From: Auriscalpium vulgare
Taxonomy: Eukaryota; Basidiomycota; Agaricomycetes; Russulales; Auriscalpiaceae
Direction of reading: 5' to 3'
DNA length: 64,000 nt
Assembly: GCA_019915015.1 (NCBI GenBank)
Contig: JAHBBC010000003.1
Coordinates: 992,001-1,056,000 of the forward strand
Each line of letters begins with the position of its first letter. The stretch's first letter is position 1. Below the pieces are notes generated by a model. The model did no database searches and was not told the DNA's origin. It worked only from the letters and a program-made list of their open reading frames with translations. The translations under genes were made by a program, and so were the position numbers. This document shows positions 23,121 through 33,772 of the stretch, one piece after another.

Positions 23121-24379
23121 ATGGCTCCCGATCCTGTAACCCTACTGACGCATCTGTACACAGCTCCTTCGCCCACGGTTGAAGACATTGAGGACGAGGA
23201 CGAGGGCTCCGACCACGAATATCACAACTACGAGGTCGACTCCGATGCATACTACGAAGAAGACGTGAATGCAGCCTTTCAAGCCTTCTACATTTCGCAG
23301 GAGGACAACGATGCAAATGCCTTCGCCTGCGCCGACCCGTTTGCGGTGGCTAGAGAGTATGCTGCTCGCAACCCACCCGCTGGGCAGGACCCGGTTAGAT
23401 CCAAGTCGGGGAAGAGGGCATATGTTGTCTACAACGGCCGCCAGCTCGGTGTGTTCCAGAACTAGTGCGTACGCAGATTTATTCTGTCTGCAGTCCCTTA
23501 TGCATCTTGCAGCAATGCATGCGTCAGATTGTACTCCGGTTTCCCTGACCAGAACTTTCAGGGGTACCCCACTCTTCAAGCCGCTGAGATCGCGTGGGCC
23601 CATGCCCTCAGCACCGGAGAATGGGGCAGTCCGCTCCGTACTGGGTATGGTCTGGCTGGGCATAGCTGCCCCGAACCCACGCGCCTGAGCCCTCACAGCT
23701 TGGATCAACAAATAATGACAGCACATGTAGACGTGCCGCAGCGCACCGTGGCACGACTAGCAACACCGCCGTCCACTCCGGGTCGTCACATGCCGAGCGC
23801 TAGCTCCAGCGCGCACGGCTTGCTCAACTCCGGACGCACTACCTCGCAGGTGCCACAGTCGCAGGTGCCGCAGTCGCAGGTGCCGCGGTCACAGGTGCAG
23901 CAGTCACAGCCGACTGCAAAGGCGGCGCCTTCCACTGGCTGGAAGAGGGAGCCACGTACACCCACGTCGTCGAGCAGCAGCAACGAGCCGTCGCCGCCGT
24001 CTACTCCTCAACGCCGACAGGCTGCAGCGCCTCCTGGAAATCTGACGCCGTCTACACCTCGTCGCCGAGGAGCCACCCCTGTAGCTGACAACTATTCATC
24101 ACCCCAGCTCCACCCAGATGCGAAGGCAATTGCCGTCGCCAATGCGTACGCCTGGTGGGTTGTGGTCATCGGGAAAGAGCCCGGTGTATATCACGGCATG
24201 TGAGTAGTGACATCAACTGTGTTATTCGTGCTGATACGTATGCATGCAGGGAGCGTGCGCGAATTGCGATGGGAAACGTGCGTGGCCAGCGTGTCCTGTC
24301 GGCAAGCTCGCAGAGCGACGCCAATGAGCTCTTCGCCACGTACTACATGCTCGGGCGTGTCCACACGCGTCTCTCGTAG
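23121..24379 (+). CDS. Protein with two RNA:DNA-hybrid-binding (viroplasmin/RNase H1 N-terminal) domains
   Basis: Start ATG 23121 (MAPDPVTLLTHLY). Exon 1 has an acidic stretch and then the start of a hybrid-binding fold, KRAYVVYNGRQLGVFQN. An intron (about 23464-23513) is followed by CVRLYSGFPDQNFQGYPTLQ and EIAWAHAL, completing the fold of the RNase H1 N-terminal/viroplasmin family. A Ser/Pro/Gln-rich linker contains five QVPQS-like repeats (about 23848-23910). A second intron (about 24202-24249) splits a second domain, WWVVVIGKEPGVYHGM then RARIAMGNVRGQRV and ANELFATYYMLGRV. The gene ends at 24379 with all exons open. No RNase H catalytic domain follows. This family binds RNA:DNA hybrids or double-stranded RNA; a role in transposition or in escaping silencing is inference. 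Confidence 0.75.
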
Positions 24380-24856
24380 TCTGTATGAGCTGTTGCGGTC
24401 GTCATTTCTTGTTGCTGAGGCGTTGGTGTCTGCTGTACCTACAGTCAGTAGTTGATCATGTATATGTCTTGCTGCAATGCTATCGTGTCCGTTGTGCTTG
24501 TATCATCATTGGGAACTTACTTGCAAAGTGCCGTTGTCCAAGCTTAGATGGTGAAAGGAAATGTGTCGTGATAATCAAGTGCGAACCTATGAAGGAGTCG
24601 CGCTAAAGCTAGTACTGCAGTCATATAATCACAATTATATTATGCACTTTTGGGTTGTGAGATTTTTACCTACATAGATCGGCACATGTATTCAAAGGTC
24701 ATACCCAACTCGTGAGATGCATAGGTACGCCAAGGACTGCATGCCAGACAAAAAGCATCAACCCGCCAGGCCTAGGAATAGCTAGGGTTGGCCGTTCCTG
24801 GCTAGGGTTACGCAGCGCTTAGTACTTCTACCTCTCCGTTGATCATCCTTCATGCC
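24380..24856. other. Intergenic region upstream of KDZ transposase
   Basis: 477 bases between the hybrid-binding gene and the transposase start, AT-richer than the genes on either side. It should hold the 3' end of the former and the promoter of the latter. A short upstream ATG (24852) closes after two codons. Confidence 0.4.
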
Positions 24857-27800
24857 ATGATGAAGCGTCGACAGACACGCAACACAAGCACGTCTTCCTC
24901 CAAGAAGGTCAAGCATGGTGGCACAAGGGTTAGCTCTGTCGGGTACCAGAACAACTTCATCGAAGTCCTTCCAGAAGGACCGATTCAGGTGCGAAAGGCC
25001 AGTGACCGCGAAGCCCATGAGCAGCGACACCTTGGTATGTTCTTACCTGACTTCGTATGTTTCATTGGTAAATTGATTTGTCTACTCAAGAGATGTCGGC
25101 TGTCCGCCGCCAGGAGCTCATTGATTTAAGTACATTCGAAGAGCCCGCTATCAACGAGCCCTGGCAAGACGATGTCGACATGATGGACGAGGTTCTTGCA
25201 GGGGACCGTCCATTTGACATCAGCCACGCAGGTGGCGAGTTTGATGAGATCCTCACGGCTGAGCTACACACGGACATGTGGGCATCGTGAGTGTCTCATT
25301 TATACTCCTTACGACGCGCCTGCTGACGTTGAAGTGCGGAGCAGACAGCGTCGCATCGACCATCGGACACGTCGTGACCGCAATGAGCAACGTACACAAC
25401 AGTTTAACCGCCAGATGGTGGCTATGACAGCCGCATTCATGACGTGGAGCCTGAGTGAAGCAGAAGGGATGGCGAGTTCAACGCCTGGCCCTGCTAACAA
25501 TGGCGAGGCAGAACCCACGTACTCATGGAGCATCCGCGTTGTTGATACATACAGTGAGTCCTGTCACCCATCTCCACCTAGAAACCAGCTCATCTGTAGG
25601 GGTGGAACGGCGTGATGTCCGCATCAACGGAGAGACCGCCGGCGATGGCATTGCATGCAATTTTGTCAAAGCCGGACTCCTACCGTGCGCACCGCTCAAC
25701 CCGACTGTTGCCATCACAATTTCCTGCGTGGAGCTCTACCGTGTCGCTCACCTCCGCTGCCCCTCGTTGTCTGTGCAAGCATATATACAGACCCTTTGCG
25801 ACCTTCATGTTGTACGTATGCATAAATATACGCATACCATATAATCATGTCTCTAGGTCCCTTTCCGACGCTACCTTGTTCAGCAGTTCTCTATTGCGTA
25901 TGATCTCTATCTTGCTATCCGTGCTGCGGCTCGTAACTGTGCACTTGCTGCTGTGGGGCACGATGCTCCTGACTGGCGCCTCACTAACTGCTGTCCTGCA
26001 TGCACATATGTCCTCGAAGATGAGGACGAGATGCGCTTCAGCATGCTGTTCACCATGGACGGCGGCAACTCGTTGAAGCGAGTCCTTCGCCGGTCTGCAG
26101 CACCTTATGATGAGACGGGTGAGACACTGGGTCCGAGCTCCGAAGCAATTGATACACGCAGTGTCTCAGGGGACTACTACCTCTCACGCGACACTGTTGA
26201 CAAGTTCGCAAACGACATCGGGTCTGCGGCACTTCCTGAATCCGACGCGGCATCAAATCCATGCGCCGAGCGCTGGGAAAACATGGCGCCGGATATCACC
26301 AAGAAGATGTGGGGCGTGTTCGACGAGACAGGTATCTTCATCTCGGTATGCCGCCATGGTTTTCTCTTGGTGCTTGCGGACATGGTGAAGAGTGGGGAGT
26401 TGTATGTATTTAACTCTACTGTGTTGCACGTGCTCATATATTTCTAGATCAAAGTACCCACTTGCTGTCACAAAGAAGCTGCTCGACACGTTTGGTAAGG
26501 ATCTTGGAGGGGGCTACGACATTGGCTGCGGCTTTGCGACCACGATCGCTCACAGCTCCCTCAGGCCGCTTGCCGCTGAGCTCAAGTACACCTCCCTCGT
26601 TGGTGCATTCCACGGGCATGCCCACAACCGGCGCTGCCAGCTCTCGTACCTTGCAAGTTTCGTGGTCGGCCTTGGGCTGGAAGATCTCGAGGGCGGAGAA
26701 CGTGTGTTCTCAAAGTCAAACCCCCTCGCACGACACCTACGTCACGCCGGCATATTTCATCGGCGACAAGCCATCGTAACATTTTTTGCTCACAGTGACA
26801 CATTCAAGACATATCAAAACCTTGGTACGTAGTGTGCGCACATCAACGGATCTATTATGACCTAATCAAATATTGTCAGGGACGTTTCTTTTGAACAACT
26901 ACAAGCAGGCCGCCGAGATCCTAGGGAGCGCCCCAACCGCGCTTGCCAAGGCTATGGATGACCTCGGAATCACGGAGGCATCTGCTTTTGAGACGTGGCG
27001 CCAGGAAGAGAAGACTTACCTGGACAACCTCGCGACGGAGCCTCTTATAGAGACGCTCGAGATGGAGCTCTACCAAAAGCTCGTCAACCTGGTGGAAGTG
27101 GAGTGAGTGCCGTCTTCATGTAGCCTAACGGTCCCGTCCCATGCTGATCATTGCGTCCCCAGGAGCAAGTTGACTGCTGTCCGTGCGGCCCCGTGGGTGA
27201 CGGCAACGCTGGGGACACGCGACACCACATTAATAGGCGAGACGGCCCGTCGTCATGCGATTGAGGCGCGTGACAATGCCCTTTCTGCTGTCGTTGAACT
27301 CGAGCGCAAGTTGAACGTTGTCGTGCGTTGGTTACCGGGCAGCTTCGAATGGCAAGACGCGCAGCAGCTCGTCATCACGCGCAACTATCAGCGGGCCCTT
27401 GATCACCTGGAGGGGCTCGTCGTTGCACGCATGTTTGAACTGACGAAGATGAACCTCTCACAAACAGGTGCGCCATTTTCTCTACGCTATAGGATCACAT
27501 TAATCATTCTTGCAGGCTACAAGCTCCGTAAACATATTGCGAAGGCACTGCAGGCTCGGTCAAAGGCGATACGGACTGCGCTGCAGCGGTACAAGGCGTG
27601 CGCGGCAGTCCTCAACCCACCTCGGCCGCCTATCACCTGGGATGAGGTCGTCGAGTATGCGTTCCTCGCAGACTTTGACCTTCTTCGTTCAGCACGACAG
27701 GACATCCGCTCGAAGCCATGGGCGACGCCGGCTGGGCGCCTCGCAATGGACACGTACTTCAAGATTCAGCGTGCACAGGAAGAGATCGTGCGTCTCAATG

Positions 27801-28483
27801 TGGAGGTACGACGGCTCGCAACGTACCTCCATGACGAGGCTGCCATCCATGCAGCTGATGAGACAGCCATCAGTGCCGTTGACCCACATCTTGCGCATCA
27901 GGTCCACCTCTACCGCATGGAGCGTGGCCGCTTCCATGAGCACCTCACTCAGCGCCTCCATGATATAGCAGGACTTCGCTCGTTCACCGGCTCGATTGAG
28001 CCCGGCACAAGGATTGCTCGCTCGAGCGCCACAGCGTCTTCATTCATTCCAGTCCCTGTACCTGCGGCTGATTTCCCTACAACACATCTGCCCGCAGTCC
28101 CGCTGCCAACACGACCACCCACGCCGCCGATGCCAACACGACCACCCATGCCGCCGATGCCGACTCCGCAGACGCCAATGCCGCCGATGCCGACGCCGCA
28201 GACGCCAATGCCGCCGACACCGCTGCCGCCGACACCGCTGCCGCCGACACCGGCGCTGCCGACACCGCTGCCGCTGCACCCCACCCTGCACACTCCGCCA
28301 TTACATCCGCACGTTGGGCCATCAAAATCGAATGCAGGATCTGCTCCCTTGTATCCAGGACCCTATATCATCAGCTTGGAGCAGGAAGACCAGGAGGCCG
28401 ACGAAGAGCAGGCTGACGAAGAGCAGGTGAAGGAGTTGGGCTTCGAGTTTTTCCATATCCTGGATATGTCCGCAGATATATAG
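24857..28483 (+). CDS. KDZ family transposase, about 1,050 residues, multi-exon
   Basis: Start ATG 24857 (MMKRRQTRNTSTSSSKKVKH), a basic N-terminus suited to nuclear import. About nine short GT-AG introns can be placed, e.g. 25035-25090, 25287-25334, about 25552-25602, about 25814-25857, about 26402-26447, about 26825-26879 and about 27106-27162. Family hallmarks in order are DTYRVERRDV, PLNPTVAITISCVELYRVAH, CDLHVVPFRRYL, the Cys pair CCPACTY, FTMDGGNSLKRV (first acidic site), CAERWENM, CRHGFLLVLADMVKSGEL, SKYPLAVTKKLLD, GGGYDIGCGF and GAFHGHAHNRRCQ. A long C-terminal coiled region follows, then a Pro/Thr repeat segment (about 28085-28300) and an acidic end. No internal stop is needed once introns are removed, so this looks functional. 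Confidence 0.9.
28105..28280 (+). repeat. Proline-rich tandem repeat in the KDZ transposase tail
   Basis: Short repeated codon blocks (MPPMPTPQTP, PPTPLPPTPL) make a degenerate in-frame repeat near the C-terminus. It is probably a flexible linker and length-variable. Confidence 0.7.
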
Positions 28484-29127
28484 CTTGAACTTACCGTCCA
28501 TAGCTTGTAGTACAAGATCCTAGGTTGTCGCCGGCGCTGCGCCGGCAGAGCAAAGTGCGGCCCTGTTGGTGGAAGTGGATACGGGCACGATGTCTTCTTT
28601 CTGGGTGTTGCACACATAGTTCAGGCTCTCAGGGGACTGCTATACATTCATATTATATATGTTGTATAAGTGACATGTGTACATGGTGCTACAAGGGCAG
28701 CGGAGGGATATACATGGAGGCGGCATCGTTGCGCGTGTCAGCAGGATGTAACGCAGGTACTGCGACTCCAATGGATATTTTTCTGGTATCATGTACACAC
28801 CCTCAATGCCCTCCTAAGTTTCCGTGCATTTTGTGCGGTGAATGGCTGAGGTACATGGGGGCGGCGTCGGGGAAGGAGGTGGCCAGTGTGCGCGTCAGCG
28901 CAAGGTAACGCGACACACTGTGATTCTAACAAAGGTGTACCGTGTACCAGGCCTACATCCTCTCCTCCCTCCAATATTTCCATGGATATTGCACGGTGGA
29001 TGGCTGAGATACGGCCGGGTGGTGTCCGGAGAGGAGGAGGCTGGTGTGCGCGTCAGCGCAAGGTAACGTGGCTGACGGGTGCCAAACAAAAGACGTACCC
29101 CTATTATCGTACAGTACTTCTATGCCC
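28484..29127. repeat. KDZ right subterminal repeats, four units of ~158 bp
   Basis: In reverse orientation to the left array, the anchor GTCAGCGCAAGGTAA or a variant recurs near 28737, 28894, 29052 and 29209 (the last inside the inverted end), spaced 157-158 bases. Each unit also has the reverse complement of the GAGGGCATAGAGG-like block. No gene is present between the transposase stop and the inverted end. Confidence 0.8.
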
Positions 29128-29928
29128 TCCCAAGTTTGCATAGATGTAGCGCTGGTGTTGATGGAGATAGCGAGGACGACGTTCGAGGAGGAGGAGGTAA
29201 CTGTGGGTGTCAGCGCACAAAAACCCGAGCCCCTGGGCCTAAAACAACAGCGTACCTGGCACCCAGTACACTCCCTCTGTGCCCTCTGAAGTTCTTGTGG
29301 TCGTGGCGCGCAGGATGGGCGAGCTGGATGTGGGCGATGTTGGAAGAAGGCGGGATCCGATGGCGGCAGCGCGGGCGGCTGCGACGCTAGTTGAACGCTT
29401 GAATACAGGTCCTTGTATGCCTTGTAGCACGCCTGCGCCTTTGCGAGACGTGAGGACGACGGGACGGGGAGATATGGCGAGTCGGGGTTGGGCCTGGGCA
29501 GTGTCGGGAGGCGGGAGCGATGGCGGAGTCAATATAGGCGGCACAGGAGAAGTGAGTGGATATTATGCACGTGATTGCCGGCGGCAGGGCGATCCCAAAA
29601 AAGCTAAGGGATCGGGGGTGAAATGGGGGCGGGAGGCGAGCTCGTCGTGCGCCGACAGCGAGCTCAAGGGTATGTGGCAGTGCGGGAGGGAATTACCGGA
29701 TGCGGAAGGCAGCGAGCGCGCGCGGCGGGATCAGGCGCCCGCTTATCAGCGGCAGCTTATCTGCCCTTATCTACGTCACCGGTATCCTCAAAATTCGCTG
29801 AAGTCGAGCTGGGACTAGTGATCATTATTGCAGGATAGTGGTGCGTAGTCGAATCCTTTCGAACTACAAGGGAGCACCGGGAGGCATGCTCACTCCTATT
29901 TAGGCCTCTAGTGTGGGAATCACAGGTG
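29128..29928 (-). repeat. KDZ right terminal inverted repeat (~800 bp)
   Basis: Reverse complement of 19225 to about 20030 with few differences. It ends at CACAGGTG, followed directly by the second AGAAAGAA. Confidence 0.9.
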
Positions 29929-29936
29929 AGAAAGAA
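29929..29936. repeat. KDZ target-site duplication, right copy
   Basis: AGAAAGAA, identical to 19217-19224. Confidence 0.95.
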
Positions 29937-29956
29937 ACGATTAAGAGTAATCGTAA

Positions 29957-30180
29957 CTCGGAAGGTGATTGTGAGTCGCGTCCGGGCTGGGGACTTCGTC
30001 GAAGAGATCTCCGACGAGCGTGGGGGATCCGGGGATAGCAGGTGGGGGTACGACGAAGCTTTGTCGGACTTCGTCGGCGAGAGCGGAGGAACGGGTGTGG
30101 CATCGATTGGAGAAGGGGGAAGGCGCTGGCGCTTGCTTCGGAGGAATCCTGACTGAAACCCTCGCAGTGGGCTCCAAAAG
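29957..30180. other. Unassigned GC-rich sequence before the long-LTR-like repeat
   Basis: It ends with GCTCCAAAAG, which also precedes the related repeat at 46067. It could be the last internal part of a retrotransposon, but no domain is recognisable. Confidence 0.3.
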
Positions 30181-30546
30181 TGATGGACACAACCAGGTAG
30201 TAGGGCGGAATGCGTAACGTAGCACCAATCCCTAGAGCGCTGCAGAGATGTCGGTGTGTGTGCGAGCGAGCGTCAGGAGTCCCGGAGTAAGCGACGACCG
30301 TCTCCGATCAATTGTACTGCGATCCGATCGAGAGCGCAGCAGCGACAAAGGCGATCGATCGACTCTTCGACCGATCGGAAAGCAAGACTTCGACGTATGA
30401 CGTCGGAAGGCTGCGACGCGACTGCGATCGAGGACTCGGGCAAAGGGGCAACAACGATGGAACAAGATGAGGGCGATAAGACGGGAGGCGAGAACAAAGG
30501 CTAAGGCGATGACTGAGGCTGAGGCGCGAGAGCAGTCAACCGATGT

Positions 30547-30555
30547 TGACCGCTA
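30547..30555. repeat. 9-bp target duplication, left copy
   Basis: TGACCGCTA occurs here and at 32845-32853, flanking the foldback element. Confidence 0.8.
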
Positions 30556-32844
30556 CAGGCGTCCCTGTAGAGTAATAAGAAATAACACCGATGACTATCG
30601 GTGTGCTAGTTTCGAGGATTGACCGATAAGGATATCATTTTAAATGGGTCGGCGTAGGAGATATTTAAAATGATTCCGACGGTAAAAATGTTGTGATCCT
30701 ATTGGCTACGGAAAAATCGGCTAAAATCTGATAAAATGTTGAAAAAATTCAGTCCGCGTCGGTTCCCACGGGTACGGGACGGAAATAAATCATTTAAAAT
30801 GATTACCAGTACTACGAATAGCTGCCCGTAGGGCTTGGAAAAATAGGGAATAATACTGAGAAATCGGAATATATTTGGGGGCGTCGGTGTCTGGCCGATA
30901 TCTCTTCCCGCGCGTCAACATATTCCCACGGTCCCAAGAAATGCTATTTTTAATCATTTGCGCTGGTATATAATCCTTTCTGTAGGCCCTGGGAAAACCC
31001 ATTGACAACCATACAGTGCATGTATGATGTAGACTTACATGTAGTCCATATATACAAACTGCTTGAAGCCCATTCTATTCAAATGCGAGCTGGACGGAAC
31101 CACAAACCAGGAAAGTATCTGATACAGAATATCCTGCAGGCATGATCTTCTTTACCTAAGCAACCAAACTTTGTACACAGATAGCTCTCAACACTTCAAG
31201 ACTTATAGTATTTTTTTCATGACCCAAGCCCCCCCTCAATTCTTCTCAAACACAATTTCTTTAGTATCTATGCTATTGAAATAACATCGATATACATATT
31301 TGGACTCCTTATGAATACATTTGGCATGTTCTGACTGCCATAGATGCACAGTGAAAATAACATCACTGTCTACCACTACTTTCCCCATTTACCATCTTCT
31401 CCTTTGAAGCCTCAGGTAAGCTGCATTCTATATATATATTCATTATTTATATGTTTTGGCCCAAAAGAATGGAGTGTGCTTAATAGCTCCCCAAGACTTG
31501 GTCAATAAAATTCCCAAATATTTCAGAGTACTCACAGACCATGCCCCACCCACTGCTATAAGTATTGAATTCCTTCAAGGAGTTGGTAGATAGTACTGTA
31601 CTTCTACTCTGATACAGCCCATACTACTATCCTTGTCCCAGATGCATGTGCAATAGCAAATGGTCCTTTCTTTTTCCACTGAATCTTGACTTGTGATATC
31701 AGCTTGGTTGAGCATAAGCCTATGATAACTGAGAATAGGGCCATTCATATATACATATGTGTACAAGCATGGGACCATTCTATATCTTAGAGGGTATGTC
31801 AGAGTGGAAGTACAGTACCATCTACAAAATCTTTGTAGGATTCCAATACTTATAGCAGTGGGTTGGGCATGGTATGAGAGTGCTCCGAAATATTTGGGGA
31901 TTATATTGACCAAATCCTGGAAAGCAATAGTATTAGGCCCACTCCATTCTTTTGGGCCAAAATATATAAATAATGAATATATGTGCAGTCTACCAATGGC
32001 TTCAGCATGGTAAATCTAGAAAGTAATGATAGAGACTAGTTGTACTTTGACTGGGCATCTACAGCAGTCAGACCATGCCAAATGTATTCAAAAGTAGTCC
32101 AGATATGTATATCAATACTATTTCAACAGCGTAAATACTAAAGAAATTGTGTTTGAGAAGAATTGAGGGGGGGCTTGGGTCATAGAAAAAATACTATAAG
32201 TCTTGAAGTGTTGAGAGCTATCTGTGTACAAAGTTTGGTTGCTTAGGTAAAGAAGATCATGCCTGCAGGATATTCTGTATCAGATACTTTCCTGGTTTGT
32301 GGTTCCGTCCAGCTCGCATTTGAATAGAATGGGCTTCAAGCAGTTTGTATATATGGACTACATGTAAGTCTACATCATACATGCACTGTATGGTTGTCAA
32401 TGGGTTTTCCCAGGGCCTACAGAAAGGATTATATACCAGCGCAAATGATTAAAAATAGCATTTCTTGGGACCGTGGGAATATGTTGACGCGTGGGAAGAG
32501 ATATCGGCTAGACACCGACGCCCCCAAATATATTCCGATTTCTCAGTATTATTCCCTATTTTTCCAAGCCCTACGGGCAGCTATTCGTAGTACTGGTAAT
32601 CATTTTAAATGATTTATTTCCGTCCCGTACCCGTGGGAACCGACGCGGACTGAATTTTTTCAACATTTTATCAGATTTTAGCCGATTTTTCCGTAGCCAA
32701 TAGGATCACAACATTTTTACCGTCGGAATCATTTTAAATATCTCCTACGCCGACCCATTTAAAATGATATCCTTATCGGTCAATCCTCGAAACTAGCACA
32801 CCGATGGTCATCGGTCTTATTTCTTATTATACTACAGGGACTGG
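30556..32844. mobile_element. Foldback element with ~1 kb inverted arms and 9-bp duplication (MULE-like)
   Basis: 30560 to about 31590 is inverted as about 31840-32840. The outer 500-600 bases of the arms are nearly identical; the inner parts diverge. A direct 9-bp repeat TGACCGCTA flanks the element. Long inverted arms with 9-bp duplications are typical of Mutator-like elements, but no transposase is encoded; the only open frames are the same 72 codons mirrored in each arm (31008-30790 and 32394-32612). The 250-bp centre has no recognisable feature. Outer ends are CAGGCGTCCCTGTAG and CCAGTCCCTGTAG. Confidence 0.8.
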
Positions 32845-32853
32845 TGACCGCTA
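32845..32853. repeat. 9-bp target duplication, right copy
   Basis: TGACCGCTA, identical to 30547-30555. Confidence 0.8.
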
Positions 32854-33772
32854 TACGATACGACGAGGGCGAGAGTGCACGACTTGTGCTCGGAGCGATG
32901 AGGGGGGAACGTAACTTGCATTTTGCAGAGTATCCGACGACTATTTATACGGTGCGACGAGTATAGTGCGTGTCCGATCGAGTAAGTACGGAGACATTGG
33001 AAAAGACAAAGAAAACAAGATAGCGGCGTCATATGAAATAGTACGAACAATGAGGAGAGGTCATGCGCCGGTCAGACGACGAGGAGCGAGGCGGGGAACG
33101 GTGTCGAGCGAGCGATCAGCGCTGTCAAAGGACAAAGGAGGCCGCGCGGTAAACGATCCTCTCTGTCGTCGACTGTGGGAAACAGCGTCGGGGAGCGCGG
33201 GAACGGACAAGGCGCGCCATATCGAGCGCGATAGCGGTGGTCCGATGATGTGGGCACGAGGCTGCGTCTTCCGATTGCGAACGTTCGGAGTGTACCACTC
33301 TCAAGCGGTCGCGACTGAGTCACGTGTCGATCGCAAGTCGCGTCGTGACTGCGGGGGCGTAGCGCAGGTCGTAGGCGCTAGGGCGCATCGGAGGGAAGCG
33401 GGCGAGTCGTAGCGCTGAGTCGGGGGGCGTCGGGGTAGTCAGGATCGTGGGGCGGACAATGCGCGAACGGACAATGCGCGACTGAGGCGGTACTCGGATG
33501 GCGTGAGAGCTCCGGAGTTGCGTAGCGCCGAGCGTGTCTGTCGTGCAACCAGGCTGTGCGAGTCTGATGGAAATCTGATGCGTCGTGACGGGCGTGGGAA
33601 ATGCTGTGCTGGCGAGTGTGTGGCGACTGGGGGCGCATGGTGCAAGCAGCGTGGGAGTCGGCTGGGCGTTCCGATCGTGGCGCAGGAAGGCCGAGGTCAC
33701 GTGACCGAGGACTTGGTCGAAAATGCGAAAAGACAGTCGAGATCCCCTCCCAGCGCGGGACGGGGCTTGTCA

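Larger units (their letters stand above)
19225..29928 (+). mobile_element. KDZ (Kyakuja-Dileera-Zisupton) transposon, 10.7 kb, nearly intact
   Basis: Bounded by inverted ends starting CACCTGTGATTCCCAC and by an 8-bp target duplication (AGAAAGAA), matching the duplication length known for Zisupton-related elements. Inside are long inverted repeats (19225 to about 20030; about 29128-29928), subterminal 158-bp repeats on both sides, and three multi-exon genes: minus 22874-21082, plus 23121-24379 and plus 24857-28483 (the KDZ transposase). The first two are divergently transcribed from a 246-bp interval. High identity of the long ends and mostly open exons indicate a recent insertion. Confidence 0.92.
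18935..29956 (-). mobile_element. Helitron-like 5'-end fragment split by the KDZ transposon
   Basis: 18935-19224 plus 29937-29956 together form the reverse complement of the 5' part of the Helitron-like copy that starts at 50251. The outermost part, in plus orientation, is CGATTAAGAGTAATCGTAA, ending at 29956. The KDZ transposon (19225-29928) sits inside, duplicating AGAAAGAA. Homology on the left stops at about 18935, so the body and 3' end of this copy are missing. Confidence 0.8.
30181..33772 (+). mobile_element. Long-LTR-like repeat, copy 1, split by a foldback element
   Basis: Without the insertion 30556-32844, this piece aligns in several blocks with 46067-47635: the start TGATGG..CAC, CCCTAGAGCGCTG, GAGGGGGGAA.GTAACTTG, the TATTTATA/TATTTAA promoter-like block, CGATCAGCGCTGTC, GGCGCGCCA, CACGTGAC and the end near TTGTCA/TATCA. 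Termini TGAT...(A/G)TCA, absence of coding capacity and a TATA-like box inside suggest a solo LTR of a family with LTRs of about 1.3-1.6 kb. The matching internal region is not identified, so the LTR call is an inference. Confidence 0.55.

Noticed and set aside
19225..29928. Starship-type giant element
   Set aside because: No tyrosine recombinase (DUF3435) is seen; inverted ends, 8-bp duplication and a KDZ transposase explain the block.
30790..32612. Mirrored 72-codon ORFs
   Set aside because: They exist only because the foldback arms are identical; short and without a recognisable motif.
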